A program made the position numbers and the translations under genes. A DNA stretch of 64,000 nt from Lachnospiraceae bacterium (lineage in GTDB: Bacteria; Bacillota; Clostridia; Lachnospirales; Lachnospiraceae), in assembly GCA_017460885.1 (NCBI GenBank), contig JAFUAB010000008.1, positions 124,001-188,000 of the forward strand. Reading direction: 5' to 3'. The notes under the pieces were generated by a model. That model was not told the origin of the DNA and searched no databases. It saw nothing but the letters and a program-made list of their open reading frames with translations. Numbering within the stretch: the first letter of the stretch is position 1; the number at the start of each line of letters is the position of its first letter. Below, one piece after another: positions 9,328 to 18,405 of the stretch.

Positions 9328-10343
9328 GATCTTACCTCGTCAGGATTATTGCCTGTTTTACTGTCACCGAATTGTTGTATCATTGCTGCCCGTATCGTTC
9401 TCACGGTCAGTGCTTCCATATGCCGATCCGAAGACATATAGAAGCTCTGAGCAGACTCCATCGGTATCTCTTCGGTAACCTCTGTTTCGAGCATCATCGC
9501 AGGATGAATGTTGATTTCAAGTCCAAATCCCTTTTTGCGGCATCTCTCCAATATGTCAGGCATTACTGTCATAAGCCTGACAGCATCCATATGTCCGCTC
9601 ATCATAACACCGCACAGATAGGATGGTGTAAGTCCGAGGGATCTTATATATCTTTCCATTCCCGAAGCAAACAAAGCCAAAATCCGGTTTTTCATAACGC
9701 CGATCATATTAACAGTGGACTTATGCTTCAGGAACGGAACAAGAAGTTCGTGAGAATTGCGAATATAATCTACTTCCATCCCGGTTTCTCTGATCGCTGC
9801 AGTCAATGCCCGGCGAACAACAGGGATCATGTGAGCATGCTGATGCGAATCGATACGGATATTCTGAGGGGTATAGGATATGCCGGACTCCATAGCGGTT
9901 TTCTGCAAAACTGCTATCGCGTCGGCACCTCTTAACAATTGTGCCTTTATCTCATCAACAAGCTGTCTGTATACTTCTCTGTATTTCATTCCGTTGCCAC
10001 AGGTGTCATAAGCAGGCAGATGAAAGGAAGTTCTGCACAGATTCATCCAGGTCCATCTTGTACAGGGAGCATCTACCAGACCGGTATCATCCGGTGCGGC
10101 AAGTGATAACCTCCTTCCTTCAACCAGGTTAATATGAATATTGATGAGAGGGAGAAAAGGCATCCCGGGTACAGCGGCAATAAGAAGGTTCAGATATCTT
10201 TCGTATTCGCGCATGTTTGTGAGCAGACTGATACCGTCAAGATGACCTCCCTTCATCAATTCGATCATCTCCACACATGTGTTGTATGTTTCACCGTAAT
10301 CGTCGGCATGTAAGATCACGGGTACATTGTCAAATATTCTCAT
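9324..10343 (-). CDS. YdjC/ChbG-like carbohydrate deacetylase
   Basis: A 339-residue protein with the family signature near the N-terminus, HADDYGE (Asp14, Asp15), and the metal-binding block RIDSHQHAHM near the middle. YdjC/ChbG enzymes remove acetyl groups from N-acetylated oligosaccharides with a divalent metal. It is the first gene of a three-gene minus-strand operon with two GT4 enzymes; the start has GGGG six bases upstream. The chain is longer than E. coli ChbG (about 250 residues), with extra sequence between the metal motifs. No signal peptide, so it acts in the cytoplasm. Confidence 0.85.
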   Translation of the reverse strand: MRIFDNVPVILHADDYGETYNTCVEMIELMKGGHLDGISLLTNMREYERYLNLLIAAVPGMPFLPLINIHINLVEGRRLSLAAPDDTGLVDAPCTRWTWMNLCRTSFHLPAYDTCGNGMKYREVYRQLVDEIKAQLLRGADAIAVLQKTAMESGISYTPQNIRIDSHQHAHMIPVVRRALTAAIRETGMEVDYIRNSHELLVPFLKHKSTVNMIGVMKNRILALFASGMERYIRSLGLTPSYLCGVMMSGHMDAVRLMTVMPDILERCRKKGFGLEINIHPAMMLETEVTEEIPMESAQSFYMSSDRHMEALTVRTIRAAMIQQFGDSKTGNNPDEVRS

Positions 10344-10359
10344 ATTATCCCCTTCTATC

Positions 10360-10446
10360 AGAAATACATGGATGTATTTCTACGCCCAAGCACCACGGAT
10401 GGAGCCGGGCGTGTCCAGAAATACACGGATGTATTTCTACGCCCAA
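10360..10446. repeat. Pair of palindromic intergenic repeats
   Basis: Two 30-bp units (10360-10389 and 10417-10446) differ at a single base. Each holds a perfect 9-bp inverted repeat (AGAAATACA/TGTATTTCT) around a 4-nt loop, followed by ACGCCC. In the second unit GGGCGT at 10407-10412 also pairs with ACGCCC at 10439-10444, making a stem of 15 base pairs with a 4-nt bulge. The first unit lacks this outer left arm. The structure resembles REP-like dispersed palindromes. It sits between divergent genes and could be a repeat element, an operator, or a hairpin at the 5' end of the deacetylase transcript. Confidence 0.7.
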
Positions 10447-10496
10447 TTATACCATACTTTTAGATTCTACAAATAAATTATGATATACTGTTGGGG

Positions 10497-12086
10497 ATGA
10501 ATAACCTTATTGTCAGGAAACAACGCCTTTGGGGCATCATATATTATGTTTTGCTCGTGGGAACTTTTGTGTTTTTATCACTGTTCCTGCGTACACGGAT
10601 CTGGTATCTTCTCGATTCGGATATGAGCAGCGAGATGATACTGGCAAAGCAGCTTAACGAAGAACATGCTGTCTTTGCCAAGGGCTGGTATTATGCAACC
10701 GAGCTTCGTCTGTTGTATATGCCGCAGGTTTTTCGTATACTTTTCTGTTTTACCGATTATTGGCACTTCGTCAGGGTATATTCCACTATAATAATATACG
10801 GTATCCTGTTAGTGTCGGCATGCTTTCTTGCCAAAAAGCTTAAACTCGGCCAAACCTGGACTGTATTGGGCATCGCCGTACTGACACCATTATCCATGGT
10901 CTACGGAGAATATGTGCTCATCTGTCCATACTACGTCCCCTGTATCGCCATTTCCTTTGCTGCACTTGCAATGGTACTGAAATACGAAGACTCAAAAGCA
11001 GATATGCGAATACGGGTGGCAATACCCTCTGCTTGTCTGGCATTTGCTTCAAGTCTGATCGGTCCCCGCCAAATAGTGATGTTTTACTTCCCGGCTATGA
11101 CAAGTGCAGCTCTGATTTTGTTATCCGATATCATATCCAAACGGAAAAATATCAAAGAATCCATTTTTTCTCCATTGTTTACGATCAGTTCTATAAATAT
11201 ATTGAGTGCAGGAATTGCCTATCTCATTAATCTCTTTATCCTTCCAGAGATGTACTATTACGTACACTGGACCCAGATAAAACTCATCGGTTTCAGTCTC
11301 CGCAGATCTCTGAATGCCCTTGGAGGACTGGTCAATATACTGGGATTCCGGAGAGAGTTTAGTGCCATCGGCGTGGTTACAGACATCTGCGTGATAGCGG
11401 TTGTCGCAGCCTATCTGTTTTTTATGGCATTTGCTCTGATCAACCGTTCAAAAATATCCCACGGTTACTATCTGATCTCCCTTTACTCCGTATGCGCGAT
11501 AATGGTCTTTGTCCTTTTATACGGACTCACAGACATGGTCTATTATGACCTGTACGGAGTTCCGATAGCGATATTTGCCTTTCCCGTGATCCTGACCGGT
11601 ATACATGAATTGATCGATAGTCCTATATGTGCATCGATCCTGCCCTTAATCCTGTCCGGGTTAATGATTCTGACGGGATCATTTAATTATTCAGAAATGA
11701 GCGCTATCGACAAAACCTCCGAGCAGCGGGAGGTGGCCGCATTTTTGTCCGAAAACGGATATTATAACGGATACGCCACGTTCTGGAATGCCAATGTACT
11801 TACGGAGCTTTCAAACGGTCAGATCGATGTTTATTCCTGGGATAATTCAATGATGATGCCATATGTCGAAAATGTTAACGATATACACAAATGGCTTCAG
11901 AAAACAAGCCATTCAACAGAAATCCCCCGGGGGAAGATATTTAATATATATTCCTATGATGATATTTACAACTGTCGGTGGAAAGACAAGCTCCGAGACG
12001 AGGATATCCTGATGAAAACGAAAAATCTCGTAGTATACGGATATGGATCATATGAGGAAATGAACATTATATTTTCCGATCAATAA
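10497..12086 (+). CDS. Polytopic membrane protein, GT-C glycosyltransferase-like
   Basis: About 529 residues with roughly 11-12 hydrophobic segments. The first extracytoplasmic loop contains LLDSDMSSEMILAKQL, an acidic DSD motif in the place where GT-C lipid-sugar-dependent transferases have their catalytic acids. A hydrophilic C-terminal domain of about 130 residues follows the last helix. No specific family assigned. TTG at 10491 is an alternative start. The ATG has no proper ribosome site but stands exactly 7 bases after a TATACT hexamer, which suggests a leaderless or very short-leader transcript. It is isolated on the plus strand between two minus-strand operons. Confidence 0.7.
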   Translation: MNNLIVRKQRLWGIIYYVLLVGTFVFLSLFLRTRIWYLLDSDMSSEMILAKQLNEEHAVFAKGWYYATELRLLYMPQVFRILFCFTDYWHFVRVYSTIIIYGILLVSACFLAKKLKLGQTWTVLGIAVLTPLSMVYGEYVLICPYYVPCIAISFAALAMVLKYEDSKADMRIRVAIPSACLAFASSLIGPRQIVMFYFPAMTSAALILLSDIISKRKNIKESIFSPLFTISSINILSAGIAYLINLFILPEMYYYVHWTQIKLIGFSLRRSLNALGGLVNILGFRREFSAIGVVTDICVIAVVAAYLFFMAFALINRSKISHGYYLISLYSVCAIMVFVLLYGLTDMVYYDLYGVPIAIFAFPVILTGIHELIDSPICASILPLILSGLMILTGSFNYSEMSAIDKTSEQREVAAFLSENGYYNGYATFWNANVLTELSNGQIDVYSWDNSMMMPYVENVNDIHKWLQKTSHSTEIPRGKIFNIYSYDDIYNCRWKDKLRDEDILMKTKNLVVYGYGSYEEMNIIFSDQ

Positions 12087-12098
12087 TCTCCATCTGTG

Positions 12099-13562
12099 TC
12101 ACTTATATTCATTCGCTGCATTCTCCATATACCATTCAGAATGCTTGTTCAGTTCGGCATCCAGTTTTTTCAGTCCGATCTCTTCGGCAAGGGTCGGTCT
12201 ATCCGAAAACAGATTGGTTCCGAGAGCCAGCCTGTTCTCCGGAATCTCAAAGCCGATAGCGGCAAGGGTGGTCGGAAACATATCCATACAGGTAAATACC
12301 CGGTTATGCAAATTTAGGGTACCCGGATCATATCCGGTATTTATGAAACAATCATAGGTAGTCCTGTCTGAATCTCTAAGATGATTTAGCAGCACTGATT
12401 TACGCATGTACGGATGATCGCCCTGAATGATTATAACCGTATCATCATACCAATCCTGCTCCATACACCAGCTGAGAAAATCCGAAATCTGATTGTCGGC
12501 ACAGCTGATGACATTAGCGTACCGATCATCATATTTCCAATCGCATAGATCACAAAGATATCCATCTGTATAGTGGGTATCAACCGTCAATATCGTGATA
12601 TCAAAAGGCGTATCTCTGTGATTTGCCGCCTCTGTGATCTCGCTTTCAGCTATCTCATACAGCTTCCGGTCTTCGTATCCCCACCATACGTAATAATCTT
12701 CATCTATATAACCCTTGTCGATAGCCGCCTGATAATCCATGATCGTATAATCGCCATGTTTTCCAAAGAATGTACGCCGTCCGCTGAAATCCGCATCCGA
12801 TCCGCATATGTATTCAAGATAGTATCCCTTCTCTGTCAGTATATTCCCTATAGCTGGAAGAGCCATCAGTCCCGAACTGATATCGGTGGTCGATGCCAGA
12901 TAAGGTACTCCGGTCATGGATGCAAACGTTGCAGCGGCAGTCCATCCCGTACCGTTTACCTGATAAAATCCTCCGAGTTTATCCGAATTCGAAAAGGAAA
13001 TGTTTTTGGCAGCCAGATCTGTGAGGTTGGGAATATAATTCACATCCTTCTGGTGTCCTCCCTCACTTTCGGACGCAAAAGCCGTTTCCATGCTCTCCAT
13101 ATATACGTATATGAGGTTTTTGGGAACAGAAGAGGTAATGGCGGATGCATCCGGAATTACGTAGTATTTTTCATACAGATCCGTCTCGGCATACCTGGAT
13201 TCATAGTATTCATATACCTTCAGGCTTTTTTCGGCAATGACCGCAAAAATCGCCAGCGCAATAACGGCAAATCCGGTAAGCGCAAGATACGCAGATTTTG
13301 AAACCTCTTTTTTGATAAACATGAGAATAGCAACCCAGCTTATCAGAAGCCATACGATCAAAGACGGAATGCAGGAAGTAATAACTTCCTTTACGATCTC
13401 CATATTTGCCCCTTCCGCATGCTTTAAGGTAAATATGAGCATCGTCAATCGTTCGCCAAAGTTATTCCTATACCAGATGATGACCGAAGAAACAACAAGA
13501 GAAATAAACACCACGGTCAGGAAGGTCGTCAGGTACAGAGCCTTCAAAACCCTTTTTAACAT
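12099..13562 (-). CDS. LTA synthase-like sulfatase-superfamily phosphotransferase
   Basis: A 487-residue protein with three N-terminal membrane segments (about 8-30, 66-86, 92-112) and an extracytoplasmic alkaline-phosphatase-fold domain. YMESMETAF supplies the first metal ligand, NGTGWTAAA the nucleophilic Thr, and QGDHPYM the distal metal-binding Asp-His. Family members (LtaS, MdoB) move phosphoglycerol or similar groups from phosphatidylglycerol to glycans. It sits directly after a GDPD-like gene with a 1-bp gap, and both follow a GtrB-like transferase, so a phosphoglycerol-type decoration of a glycan is plausible. LtaS usually has five membrane segments; here three are visible. Confidence 0.85.
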   Translation of the reverse strand: MLKRVLKALYLTTFLTVVFISLVVSSVIIWYRNNFGERLTMLIFTLKHAEGANMEIVKEVITSCIPSLIVWLLISWVAILMFIKKEVSKSAYLALTGFAVIALAIFAVIAEKSLKVYEYYESRYAETDLYEKYYVIPDASAITSSVPKNLIYVYMESMETAFASESEGGHQKDVNYIPNLTDLAAKNISFSNSDKLGGFYQVNGTGWTAAATFASMTGVPYLASTTDISSGLMALPAIGNILTEKGYYLEYICGSDADFSGRRTFFGKHGDYTIMDYQAAIDKGYIDEDYYVWWGYEDRKLYEIAESEITEAANHRDTPFDITILTVDTHYTDGYLCDLCDWKYDDRYANVISCADNQISDFLSWCMEQDWYDDTVIIIQGDHPYMRKSVLLNHLRDSDRTTYDCFINTGYDPGTLNLHNRVFTCMDMFPTTLAAIGFEIPENRLALGTNLFSDRPTLAEEIGLKKLDAELNKHSEWYMENAANEYK

Positions 13563-13563
13563 A

Positions 13564-14400
13564 TCATCTTACCCATTCATTATCAGTATTATCGGTGTAC
13601 ACTGCACTAATGCCTTGAGAAAGATCGTATTTAATACTGTCGTAATCATCCACAGTATGCACATACAACGGTACGTTTAAGCTTTTTACGCCACCAAAAA
13701 AAACGTGATCATACATCCAGTCCTCCCAGAATGTTATACCGACATAATCATGATTCTTAACATTTTGGGATAAAACATCTATATCTCTTTCCGCTTCTTC
13801 CGTGGCGTACAGCGTAAATATAATATATTTAAAACCAATCCCACGTATTTCCTCATACTCACTGTCATGATACACCTGTATTATAAAACGGTCCGCAAGA
13901 TCGGGATAGCGCTCGTAAATGCTTTTGCAGCCCCAGTAGTTTCCGTTTTTGACATCGGTTATCACATAGATATCGGGGTAGTTATACATAAATTCCGCAA
14001 GAGAATCGATATTCATGGGGGTAAACTCTCCATCAATCCCGGAATGCATAAACTCATCTTCACTTATTTCAAAGTTACGTTCATCACCGGAACAGATCAT
14101 CCCCTTATCAGGGGTCTTAATAAAATCAATCTCAAAAAAATGATTACCCTCATCAATCCCGTTCTGCATCGCCTCTACGGAATTGGTATATGTGTAAAAA
14201 TTTCCGTCAGAACCATACAATCCTCCGGCCGCATGAAGTATGGTCTTTTCATAATCCAGTTTTTCCCGGATCTCCTGAACATCCTGTTGGTAATTTTCTA
14301 CCACATTGACATAAACTATCGCCGATCCGGCAAGGATCAATCCGATAGCCACCGGAAGCATTCCGTATGGAATATGAAGCTTCTGACGATCGCCCGCCAT
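13564..14400 (-). CDS. Membrane-anchored GDPD-like TIM-barrel protein with a degraded active site
   Basis: About 278 residues with one N-terminal membrane anchor (about 13-33) and an extracytoplasmic domain matching glycerophosphodiester phosphodiesterases. The first half of the active site is recognisable: HAAGG, then TNSVEAM, then FEIDF. Where the family has the second catalytic His (HD), this protein reads CSGDE, so the general acid is missing. It may be a binding or transfer protein rather than a hydrolase, or have shifted chemistry. ATG 14400 has a GAGGAG ribosome site overlapping the previous stop region; a longer frame to 14436 lacks one. It is placed between a GtrB-like GT2 and an LTA-synthase-like enzyme. 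Confidence 0.8.
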   Translation of the reverse strand: MAGDRQKLHIPYGMLPVAIGLILAGSAIVYVNVVENYQQDVQEIREKLDYEKTILHAAGGLYGSDGNFYTYTNSVEAMQNGIDEGNHFFEIDFIKTPDKGMICSGDERNFEISEDEFMHSGIDGEFTPMNIDSLAEFMYNYPDIYVITDVKNGNYWGCKSIYERYPDLADRFIIQVYHDSEYEEIRGIGFKYIIFTLYATEEAERDIDVLSQNVKNHDYVGITFWEDWMYDHVFFGGVKSLNVPLYVHTVDDYDSIKYDLSQGISAVYTDNTDNEWVR

Positions 14401-14401
14401 G

Positions 14402-15397
14402 TCACTCCTCGATCGTATTATCCTCATAAGATACATCCCGCAGGATCACATTATCAATGATATACCTCGGCCGGTGCTTGGCTTCCATATAGGTTTTACC
14501 AACATATTCGCCTATCACTGACAGACTGACCAGGATAACACCGCCCAGGATCAGTGTCACTATCAGTGAAGTAGTGTAACCCTGTACAGCATTGCCTCTC
14601 GCCCAGTCCACTATGGAAAAGATTATCATCACGAGCGCGGCCAGGACGGTAATGAAGCCCAGTCCGCCTATCATGTGTATCGGTCTGATACTCGACGAAG
14701 TGATGCCATCCATAGCCAGGTTAAGCATTTTTTTGAACGTATACTTTGATTCACCCGCTTCACGAGCCTTTACATCAAAATATACTATATCAGATTCAAA
14801 CCCCATGGTGGGGATCAGGCCTCGAAGGAACAGACTGCTCTCACCGTATTCGGCAAGTGCATTTAATGCTTTTTTTGACATCAGCCTGTAATCTGCGGAA
14901 TTGGTCAATGCCCCGCTTCCCAGCAGATGCATAAGCTTATAGTACGTTGTAGCAGTCAGCTTTTTAAAGAAGCCATCCGTATCACGATCATTACGTACAC
15001 CGTACACAACATCGCATCCGTCCATATAACACTCCAGAAACCGATCAAGGGCTTCAATATCCTGCTGCAGATCCGCATCTATGGTGACTGCCGCATCCGC
15101 GTGCAGTCTGGCCTCCAGCATTCCGGCCAATATTGCACTCTGGTGTCCGTAATTACCGGCAAAAGAAAGCACCCCGTAGAAGCTGTCCTTTTGGGCAATA
15201 TCATAAAGCATCCTGAGTGTGGCATCCCGACTGCCATCATTCACAAAAAGAGCTTTGCTGACGTTTGTGATCTTCCCCTCCTTCATCAGTCTGGTCATCT
15301 TATCTTTAACAACCAGCGATGTCTTCTCCAATACCGCCTCTTCGTTATAGCAAGGCAAGATCAGGTACAATGTTGGAATTTGATTTCGCTTCTCCAT
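14402..15397 (-). CDS. GT2 family glycosyltransferase, GtrB/DPM1-like, membrane bound
   Basis: A 331-residue protein. The GT-A domain begins LYLILPCYNEEAVL and includes FVNDGSRDAT and the DXD-like TIDADLQQD. Two hydrophobic segments lie near residues 235-300, as in GtrB/ArnC-type polyprenyl-phosphate glycosyltransferases. Such enzymes make undecaprenyl-phosphate sugars that GT-C enzymes use outside the membrane. The ATG overlaps the radical SAM stop codon (TAATG). A paralogue with the same layout lies at 47160-48098. Confidence 0.9.
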   Translation of the reverse strand: MEKRNQIPTLYLILPCYNEEAVLEKTSLVVKDKMTRLMKEGKITNVSKALFVNDGSRDATLRMLYDIAQKDSFYGVLSFAGNYGHQSAILAGMLEARLHADAAVTIDADLQQDIEALDRFLECYMDGCDVVYGVRNDRDTDGFFKKLTATTYYKLMHLLGSGALTNSADYRLMSKKALNALAEYGESSLFLRGLIPTMGFESDIVYFDVKAREAGESKYTFKKMLNLAMDGITSSSIRPIHMIGGLGFITVLAALVMIIFSIVDWARGNAVQGYTTSLIVTLILGGVILVSLSVIGEYVGKTYMEAKHRPRYIIDNVILRDVSYEDNTIEE

Positions 15398-16407
15398 TAT
15401 TTCCGCGCCTCCGGAATGAATTTGTTCTCTGACAGGCTATAACCCCGTTTGAAAAATTTATGTTTGATCACCCACCAGCCCGGTATCCATATATATCTGT
15501 GCATGGCAGGAGATGCACTGCCTATCATCCAGCAGTTACGATCACAGTTACGTGTACATTCCCTGACCTTTTCAGCCTGTTCGGAATGCCACAGTGTGTC
15601 CCAGTCAGTTTCACGCAGGTTGCCCATAACAGCCTTCTGCGCCATTCCATTACATGGAATAACATCACAAAAAGGATCTATAAAAAAGGCATCCTTGCTC
15701 ATGTCGCATGGAAGCAGTCTTTTATTGCCATAAATATAGTTGATCAGGCCATGATTGAAATATGCCCTGAACCATTTCTTCGGAGACTTGCTCTTTAGCA
15801 GTTCGTTGATCAGCTTCTCAAAGTTTTGTGCAACCTTATATTTTTCGTTGATCTTATTATCAGTCTTGCGAAAATAAAAGGAATTGTGAAGAGTTGCCGT
15901 AGCGAATTCCATGCCAAGGTCATTCGATATCTCATACAGTGGAACAAGATCCTCGCAGTTCATATCCTGCACCGTCATACCAAAACCCACATCAGGATGT
16001 CCCATCTCAACAAGTGTCTTAAGAGTAGTATATCCCCTTTCAAATCCGTTGGGAATGCCTCGTATCGCATCATTGGTAGCCTGAAGGCCCTCGATACTGA
16101 TCCTTATTCCAACCTTGGGAAATTCCTTGCACAAATTAATAATCCTGTCCGTAAAATATCCGTTGGTAGATATGACGATCCTGTCGGATTTTTTGTACAA
16201 TTCCCTGACTATATCCGGTATATCCTGACGCACAAAGGGTTCTCCGCCGGTAATATTGGTAAAGGCCATCTCAGGAAGCTTTTTGATATCCTCAAGAGTG
16301 ATCTCTTCCTCCGGTTTGGTAGGATCCTTAAAGCAATCGCACATATTACATCTTGCGTTACATCTGTATGTTACTATTACTGTTCCGTATAGTTTTCTGC
16401 GTGACAT
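15397..16407 (-). CDS. Radical SAM/SPASM domain protein
   Basis: A 336-residue enzyme. The radical SAM cluster motif CNARCNMC gives Cys16, Cys20 and Cys23; GGEP follows near residue 56. The SPASM-type C-terminal Cys set is visible around residues 233-290 (LPCDM, DPFCDVIPCNG, CTRNCDRNC). Such proteins ligate one [4Fe-4S] cluster for SAM cleavage plus auxiliary clusters. The reaction is unknown; sugar or lipid-carrier modification fits the neighbours (GtrB-like GT2, GDPD, LtaS-like). A GAAAGG ribosome site precedes the ATG. The 54 bp upstream separate it from the CotH-like gene and contain TATGAT-like hexamers, so an internal promoter is possible. Confidence 0.88.
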   Translation of the reverse strand: MSRRKLYGTVIVTYRCNARCNMCDCFKDPTKPEEEITLEDIKKLPEMAFTNITGGEPFVRQDIPDIVRELYKKSDRIVISTNGYFTDRIINLCKEFPKVGIRISIEGLQATNDAIRGIPNGFERGYTTLKTLVEMGHPDVGFGMTVQDMNCEDLVPLYEISNDLGMEFATATLHNSFYFRKTDNKINEKYKVAQNFEKLINELLKSKSPKKWFRAYFNHGLINYIYGNKRLLPCDMSKDAFFIDPFCDVIPCNGMAQKAVMGNLRETDWDTLWHSEQAEKVRECTRNCDRNCWMIGSASPAMHRYIWIPGWWVIKHKFFKRGYSLSENKFIPEARK

Positions 16408-16461
16408 ATATAATCAACCTTTCATATGTTCCGTTTCGTACCTTTGGACCCTAATATCATA

Positions 16462-18405
16462 TCATAAATCACGCCTAAATACAGCTTTGACCGATATTCC
16501 GCCCTCCGGGACGGTGACTTCTATGGTGTCTGCATCCGAAGCCACACCGCCCTCCCATCTGGCAAATCTGTACCCCTCTTTAGGTACCGCCTTTAGTGTA
16601 ACAGGATAATCCGTGAAATACTTTCCCTCCCACTTTCCGTTTTTCAATTCGGGAGCACATGTATTAACGATTATTATTCCCTTATGACTGCCGTTAACGG
16701 AAATCTTCAAGCTCTCCGGAGTACCTGTAAGTCCGAACTCATCAGCCATATATCCCGTTATGAGTTCCGGTCTGTCCAAAAAGAATCCATTGTCATATGT
16801 AATATCCCGATCCCAGTCTTTAAGGAGTTTCTCCACACGCTCCGGATCAAAATCCGTATTCACCATATCCATAAAAGACAGCACAAACTGACGGCAAAAA
16901 TTCTCATTCTTCTTAAGGGCCGTAAACATCGGCCACTCACTCACCGGCTGTGACCAATCGGCCATATTATGAAAGGAATCGTATTCCGCATCACTTATGT
17001 CCTCCATCCCGGATTCACTCCTTATCAGAGCCGTTTCAAGATCAAGATCATACAGGCAGTATCTCCACCTTCCATCCGCATATTTATTTCTGTTATTTAT
17101 ATTCAGGGATCGCCACATAGCTATATTATCCATATCACTGTAGTCTGCATTGGCAAGATAGATATTTATGCACAGATAATCAATATAGCTCTGAATATCA
17201 ACTATTCTGTCAAATTCTCTGTAAGCCGAATCGTCGGAAAGATCGTTCTTTGACAGAAACTCCGTTATCTCGTCGGTCATCCCCTGTTTAATGAATTCCG
17301 CGGACTTTACTCCGTATGTTTCCCTAAAGAAAGTTTCATTGTATCTCTCCTGAAGGTATGTATCATACCAGAACTCGCCATTCAAATAAACCCTGACGGG
17401 AAAACTCGCCTGGTATGCAACATCCCTGTCCTGAGAAAGGTACATGGAAAAAGCATTTTCAAAACCGGATCTGAGTCCAAAAGCATGCGTCTTCTTGTCA
17501 GGAAAGATCTCCTTATAGAAAACCTTGCTGCCGCTGTACTGCTTACGCGAGATCACGGACATACGTTTAAACCTCTGTGCCCTCTGCGACGCTCCCAGGA
17601 TCCGAAGTCCAACCGGCTGAGACATATATAGTGTTTCATCCAAAAACAACTCCGCATCCGCAGGAACCTCCAAGCCATGAATATTAAAATTTGCCTCCGG
17701 TTCCTCTCCGGTACGATCACCCTGATACCATTCGTCATATAGCCGGCCGGTCGAATAAATCCCATTATCTCCGAACAGATCATCAGGATCTCCCACCAGC
17801 GACAAAACAGCCAAACCATCAGATGACTGGTTCACAAAATAAGTACCGGTTACCACATCGCTGCATTCTCCCTGAGGTCCGAATGCAACCGCTCTGACTA
17901 CAACGCCTTTTGACACGGGAGTGGTATCGATCTCATCATAATACCAGTCAAGCGTAAAATTCGGAATCGATCTGTAGACATTGGGCTCATTACTCCGGTC
18001 ATAAATATGGATCGGCTCCAAATACTGCACAGAGCTTTCGTTCGGAATGCTGCCATCTGTCGTATAATATATAGTCCACCCGGGCAGATATGATAAACTA
18101 AGATCAAACTCCCGATCATAGAAACCCGGGAGCCTTGAGAACTTCGGTCCGTCCGTAAAGATCATAAAGGAATCCGAATAATCGGTTTGAGTAACGGCTA
18201 TACTCTTGCTGCCGTTATGCATCAGATACACGCTCAGAACAAGGACAACAATCAGAAGGCTTAACAAATAATGTGTCCCCCGGTCTTCCAGAACCGTAAA
18301 CCGGCTGATCGCACAGTTAACCAGCAACAGGCAAAAAATAATGATAACTATAAGAACCAATACGTGCATATATATACCGTTTATACTGACCAGAAATTTG
18401 TTCAT
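16462..18405 (-). CDS. CotH-family kinase-like protein, membrane anchored
   Basis: A 647-residue protein. Two hydrophobic segments (about 10-30 and 42-60) anchor it. A chitobiase C-terminal-like beta domain (YYTTDGSIPNE, near residue 110) comes next. The CotH kinase-like domain spans about 240-560, with FKRMSVISRK, FFRETYGV and the metal-site-like YDLDLETAL. A final InlB-repeat-like beta domain (GYRFARWEGG) lies at 610-645. CotH of Bacillus is an atypical protein kinase for spore coat proteins; here it is probably an extracytoplasmic enzyme or structural protein of the envelope. It overlaps the upstream polytopic protein by ATGA. Confidence 0.87.
   Translation of the reverse strand: MNKFLVSINGIYMHVLVLIVIIIFCLLLVNCAISRFTVLEDRGTHYLLSLLIVVLVLSVYLMHNGSKSIAVTQTDYSDSFMIFTDGPKFSRLPGFYDREFDLSLSYLPGWTIYYTTDGSIPNESSVQYLEPIHIYDRSNEPNVYRSIPNFTLDWYYDEIDTTPVSKGVVVRAVAFGPQGECSDVVTGTYFVNQSSDGLAVLSLVGDPDDLFGDNGIYSTGRLYDEWYQGDRTGEEPEANFNIHGLEVPADAELFLDETLYMSQPVGLRILGASQRAQRFKRMSVISRKQYSGSKVFYKEIFPDKKTHAFGLRSGFENAFSMYLSQDRDVAYQASFPVRVYLNGEFWYDTYLQERYNETFFRETYGVKSAEFIKQGMTDEITEFLSKNDLSDDSAYREFDRIVDIQSYIDYLCINIYLANADYSDMDNIAMWRSLNINNRNKYADGRWRYCLYDLDLETALIRSESGMEDISDAEYDSFHNMADWSQPVSEWPMFTALKKNENFCRQFVLSFMDMVNTDFDPERVEKLLKDWDRDITYDNGFFLDRPELITGYMADEFGLTGTPESLKISVNGSHKGIIIVNTCAPELKNGKWEGKYFTDYPVTLKAVPKEGYRFARWEGGVASDADTIEVTVPEGGISVKAVFRRDL

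Noticed and set aside
12573-13301. Plus-strand frame of 242 codons
   Set aside because: Shadow of the LTA-synthase-like gene; Cys/Arg/Ser-rich product without family features.
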